The notes under the pieces: generated by a model
What the model saw: the letters and a program-made list of their open reading frames with translations, nothing else
Told to the model about the DNA's origin: nothing
The model's database searches: none
Program-made: the position numbers and the translations under genes
Shown here: positions 61,857 to 64,000 of the stretch, piece by piece
Layout: each line of letters begins with the position of its first letter
How positions within the stretch are numbered: position 1 is the stretch's first letter
Origin: Ceratodon purpureus
Taxonomy: Eukaryota; Streptophyta; Bryopsida; Pseudoditrichales; Ditrichaceae
NCBI GenBank assembly: GCA_014871385.1
Contig: CM026426.1
Coordinates: forward strand, 78,535,566 to 78,599,565
DNA: 64,000 nucleotides
Direction of reading: 5' to 3'

Positions 61857-62655
61857 TGTAAGTTCGATCGTATTATGATTTCTACAGTGGAATGAGATTT
61901 CCAGACTCCGTGTCCTTGCTATTATATATGGGATGAATCAGTCCTTATGAATTCACAACGGACTCTATGTCCAATTCTAATCGTTGAGTAAGAAGGTCCG
62001 ATGGAAACGATCGAAAATACAAGTTTCCGAGTGCCGCCAATTCTGAAGCGGTTTAATGTAACTTTTGGGTTAGGTGCTGAACCTAGATTAACTTGATAAT
62101 GGGCCACTGACTAGTTTGCATAAGGAGCGCATTCAAATCTGTAACGTTGTTAATATACGTAGTAGCTGCCGTTGCAAATTACGTAGGATTATTACCGTAG
62201 CGCCAACGGCTGTTGCTAATGTCCCATATATAGGACAAAGGTCAATCATGCTTATCCACGACTACTCTAGCGCCCGAAATAGTCGCGGTGGTACTCCTTC
62301 ATCAGATCCAGTTTCCAAGGTGGAGGTTCACAATGCCGAGCAGTACCAGCATGTTGAGGTCGAGGAAGGCAAGGGTTGCAGGACTTCTGGATCACATGCT
62401 CGGTGGAGAGGCGCCTGAAGGCTTGAACATGACATAAGGCACGGGGACGCGAGGGCGTACGAGGTCGCGGGAGGACCAGGATGGAGGGGTTCGGGGGCGC
62501 AAGAAACGAAAGACTGAAATCCAGGTACTTAGAGTCGGGTTTTCTTGCAAGGGCTTGTTGGGTTGATTCGGATTTAGGTCAGATTGCTTTGTATCTTGTT
62601 TGGGTTTCACGGCATTCATCAGTGCAATCAGATTGGTAAGGTAGACCCCAAGATG

Positions 62656-62669
62656 TGGCGCCAGCGCCA
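62656..62669. repeat. 14-bp palindrome, CA centre
   Basis: TGGCGCCAGCGCCA, the same form as the copy at 57197. Confidence 0.9.
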
Positions 62670-63081
62670 AAAGCTTTGGGATTTTATGTTGAGCATATTG
62701 TCAGTATTGTTTCTTGGGATTCAGAGTATATTGAGTCGCGTGATTTTGAGCGTATTGAGTCGCGGGATTTTGAGCCCGGGGGTTGTGAGTCTCGTGAGCC
62801 GCTTGAGTTTTAGTCGAACTAAGCATCGGAATTCAGAGTTCTAGGGGTTTGCGATACCCGCCCGTACATATGGTTTGACACGAGAATGCGCTGCTTGATC
62901 AAACATGCTCGTGCTAGTATTTTAGCCAACTTGGATCGCTGTTTCATGGTAGTTGCTAATGATGACGCCGATACGAATGAAAAGTTGAACCTTCGAATTG
63001 AACCTCGAAGTCCTTGATATTGGGTCCTTGAAGCGCCAGATTTTGATTGTCTGTCAACTTACATCAATTTCACATGTGAGC

Positions 63082-63095
63082 TGACGCCGGCGCCA
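63082..63095. repeat. 14-bp palindrome, one mismatch
   Basis: TGACGCCGGCGCCA, mismatch at the third base. Confidence 0.8.
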
Positions 63096-63268
63096 TCACA
63101 TACTGGAATTTGGTGACATCGACCTGAACCCTAACTCTATTACTTGTAAAATTAGTTTCTATTCTTGCGGATCCTGTGTATGGACGTGTTTGTCCCTGGA
63201 TTTTTATGTTCCGTGAATTTTAGATTTCCGCCCGCCTCTAGACTTAGATTCTGTTTTTCAGATTCACC

Positions 63269-63282
63269 TGGAGCCGGCGCCA
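63269..63282. repeat. 14-bp palindrome, one mismatch
   Basis: TGGAGCCGGCGCCA, mismatch at the fourth base. Confidence 0.8.
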
Positions 63283-63402
63283 TGTCCCTTGAACAATTTC
63301 ATTTTAGACATGAAACTTATACTTTCGCTCTCTGAGTGTAGCAGCTAACGCATGTGGTTCCTGCTGAGAATTGTTGAGTTCTCTGCAAAATTGCGTCGCA
63401 CC

Positions 63403-63416
63403 TGGCGCCGACGCCA
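63403..63416. repeat. 14-bp palindrome, one mismatch
   Basis: TGGCGCCGACGCCA, mismatch at the ninth base. Confidence 0.8.
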
Positions 63417-63794
63417 TTTCTATCCATTCTCAGTACTTTCTTAGTGTTGCTTTCAGTTCTCCCAGTTTTGCTTTTTTTTCCAGATTCTGAATCGAGATTT
63501 TACGCACTTGTCCTCTGATCTGCTGAACTTGGTGCTTGTAAGGCCCTAAAATTGCCAATTCTCCATTTCACTGCACATGTTCGGCTTGCTTAAGTCGGAT
63601 TACTCGGTGTCGATAATCCTACTGCTAATAAGATAGTATTTTAAGTGTTTGAATTTCATGTGTCTAAACACCGATGTAGTGATAGCGTGCCGTACTCTTC
63701 CCTGAAATACTCAAATGAAAAGTTATGCTTACAACCTGCCTCTGTCCATTGCTTTTGATAACATACTAGGTCTTTTGCATAACCGCCTCGCATC

Positions 63795-63808
63795 TGGCGC
63801 CGGCGCCA
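63795..63808. repeat. 14-bp palindrome, perfect copy
   Basis: TGGCGCCGGCGCCA, the last copy in the window. Confidence 0.9.
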
Positions 63809-64000
63809 TATCTTTCTCAAGAAATTTTCTAGTCGTTGGATAGGCAAAACGAGATCAGGTTTGGTTGAGAATGCTTCAGATTATTTGCTTCCGAGATCGC
63901 GTGGCCTCAGCTTGGAAGCTTTCCATTATCGATGCTGTTTTAAATTTTCGGGCAGTGCTCTTGGCAGGATTTGTTTTCGCAGAATGGCATCTCCATACTT

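Larger units (their letters stand above)
61857..64000. other. 5' flank of the MULE locus with palindrome cluster
   Basis: No gene is supported to the end of the window. Besides five copies of the 14-bp palindrome, a small direct repeat (GAGTCGCG, then GATTTTGAGC) occurs twice at about 62735-62775. As the upstream side of the minus-strand MULE gene it would contain its promoter; none could be assigned. Confidence 0.5.

Overview
This is a stretch of eukaryotic nuclear DNA from a land plant. The evidence is plant CACTA (En/Spm) TNP2 transposase domains, a MULE-type transposase with a SWIM zinc finger, an NDR1/HIN1-like (LEA_2) membrane protein and many short GT-AG introns. The clade cannot be fixed from sequence alone. 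The SWIM/RING-like gene style and the small gene content lean toward a non-seed plant (moss, liverwort or fern), which is a low-confidence inference. I see no rRNA gene, convincing tRNA gene, CRISPR array or bacterial-type operon.

Layout. 0-3.3 kb: the 3' end of one CACTA transposase (one in-frame stop), then a three-exon BRCT-domain gene whose reading frame closes exactly across both introns, then an F-box-like exon. 3.3-21 kb: very AT-rich DNA with a GA-rich tract, a 21-bp GC-rich minisatellite at 7.2-7.6 kb, an unrecognised Cys-rich protein gene at 7.8-8.7 kb and several local tandem duplications of 100-600 bp. 21-44 kb: balanced-GC, transposon-dominated DNA. Its core is two genes placed head to head: a nine-exon minus-strand TNPA/TNP1-like gene (27.3-32.2 kb) and a four-exon plus-strand TNP2 gene (36.3-41.6 kb). 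Both can be spliced into single uninterrupted frames of about 927 and 1,212 residues. A further three-exon plus-strand gene follows TNP2 at 42.9-44.0 kb. 44-51.6 kb: AT-rich DNA with a 59-bp minisatellite and a roughly 0.9-kb segmental duplication. 51.7-52.8 kb: the LEA_2/NHL gene, the best candidate for a host gene. 55.9-61.9 kb: a minus-strand locus holding a broken MULE transposase, a SWIM finger exon and a coiled-coil plus RING-like gene. 54.9-63.8 kb, with two outliers near 10 kb: repeated copies of a 14-bp palindrome, TGGCGCCGGCGCCA.

How the parts fit. TNP2 is the cleaving transposase of CACTA elements and the TNPA-like protein is the usual DNA-binding partner, so the 27-44 kb block looks like one possibly complete autonomous element. 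Its genes point away from each other instead of lying in tandem, which is not the classical En/Spm order. The BRCT gene beside the first CACTA fragment and the unknown gene after TNP2 may be captured host sequence or extra element genes. The 14-bp palindrome cluster surrounds and enters the MULE/SWIM/RING locus, so it may be a binding site of that element or a repeat family of its own. Spliced models were built by eye from splice consensus and reading-frame closure and have no transcript support.
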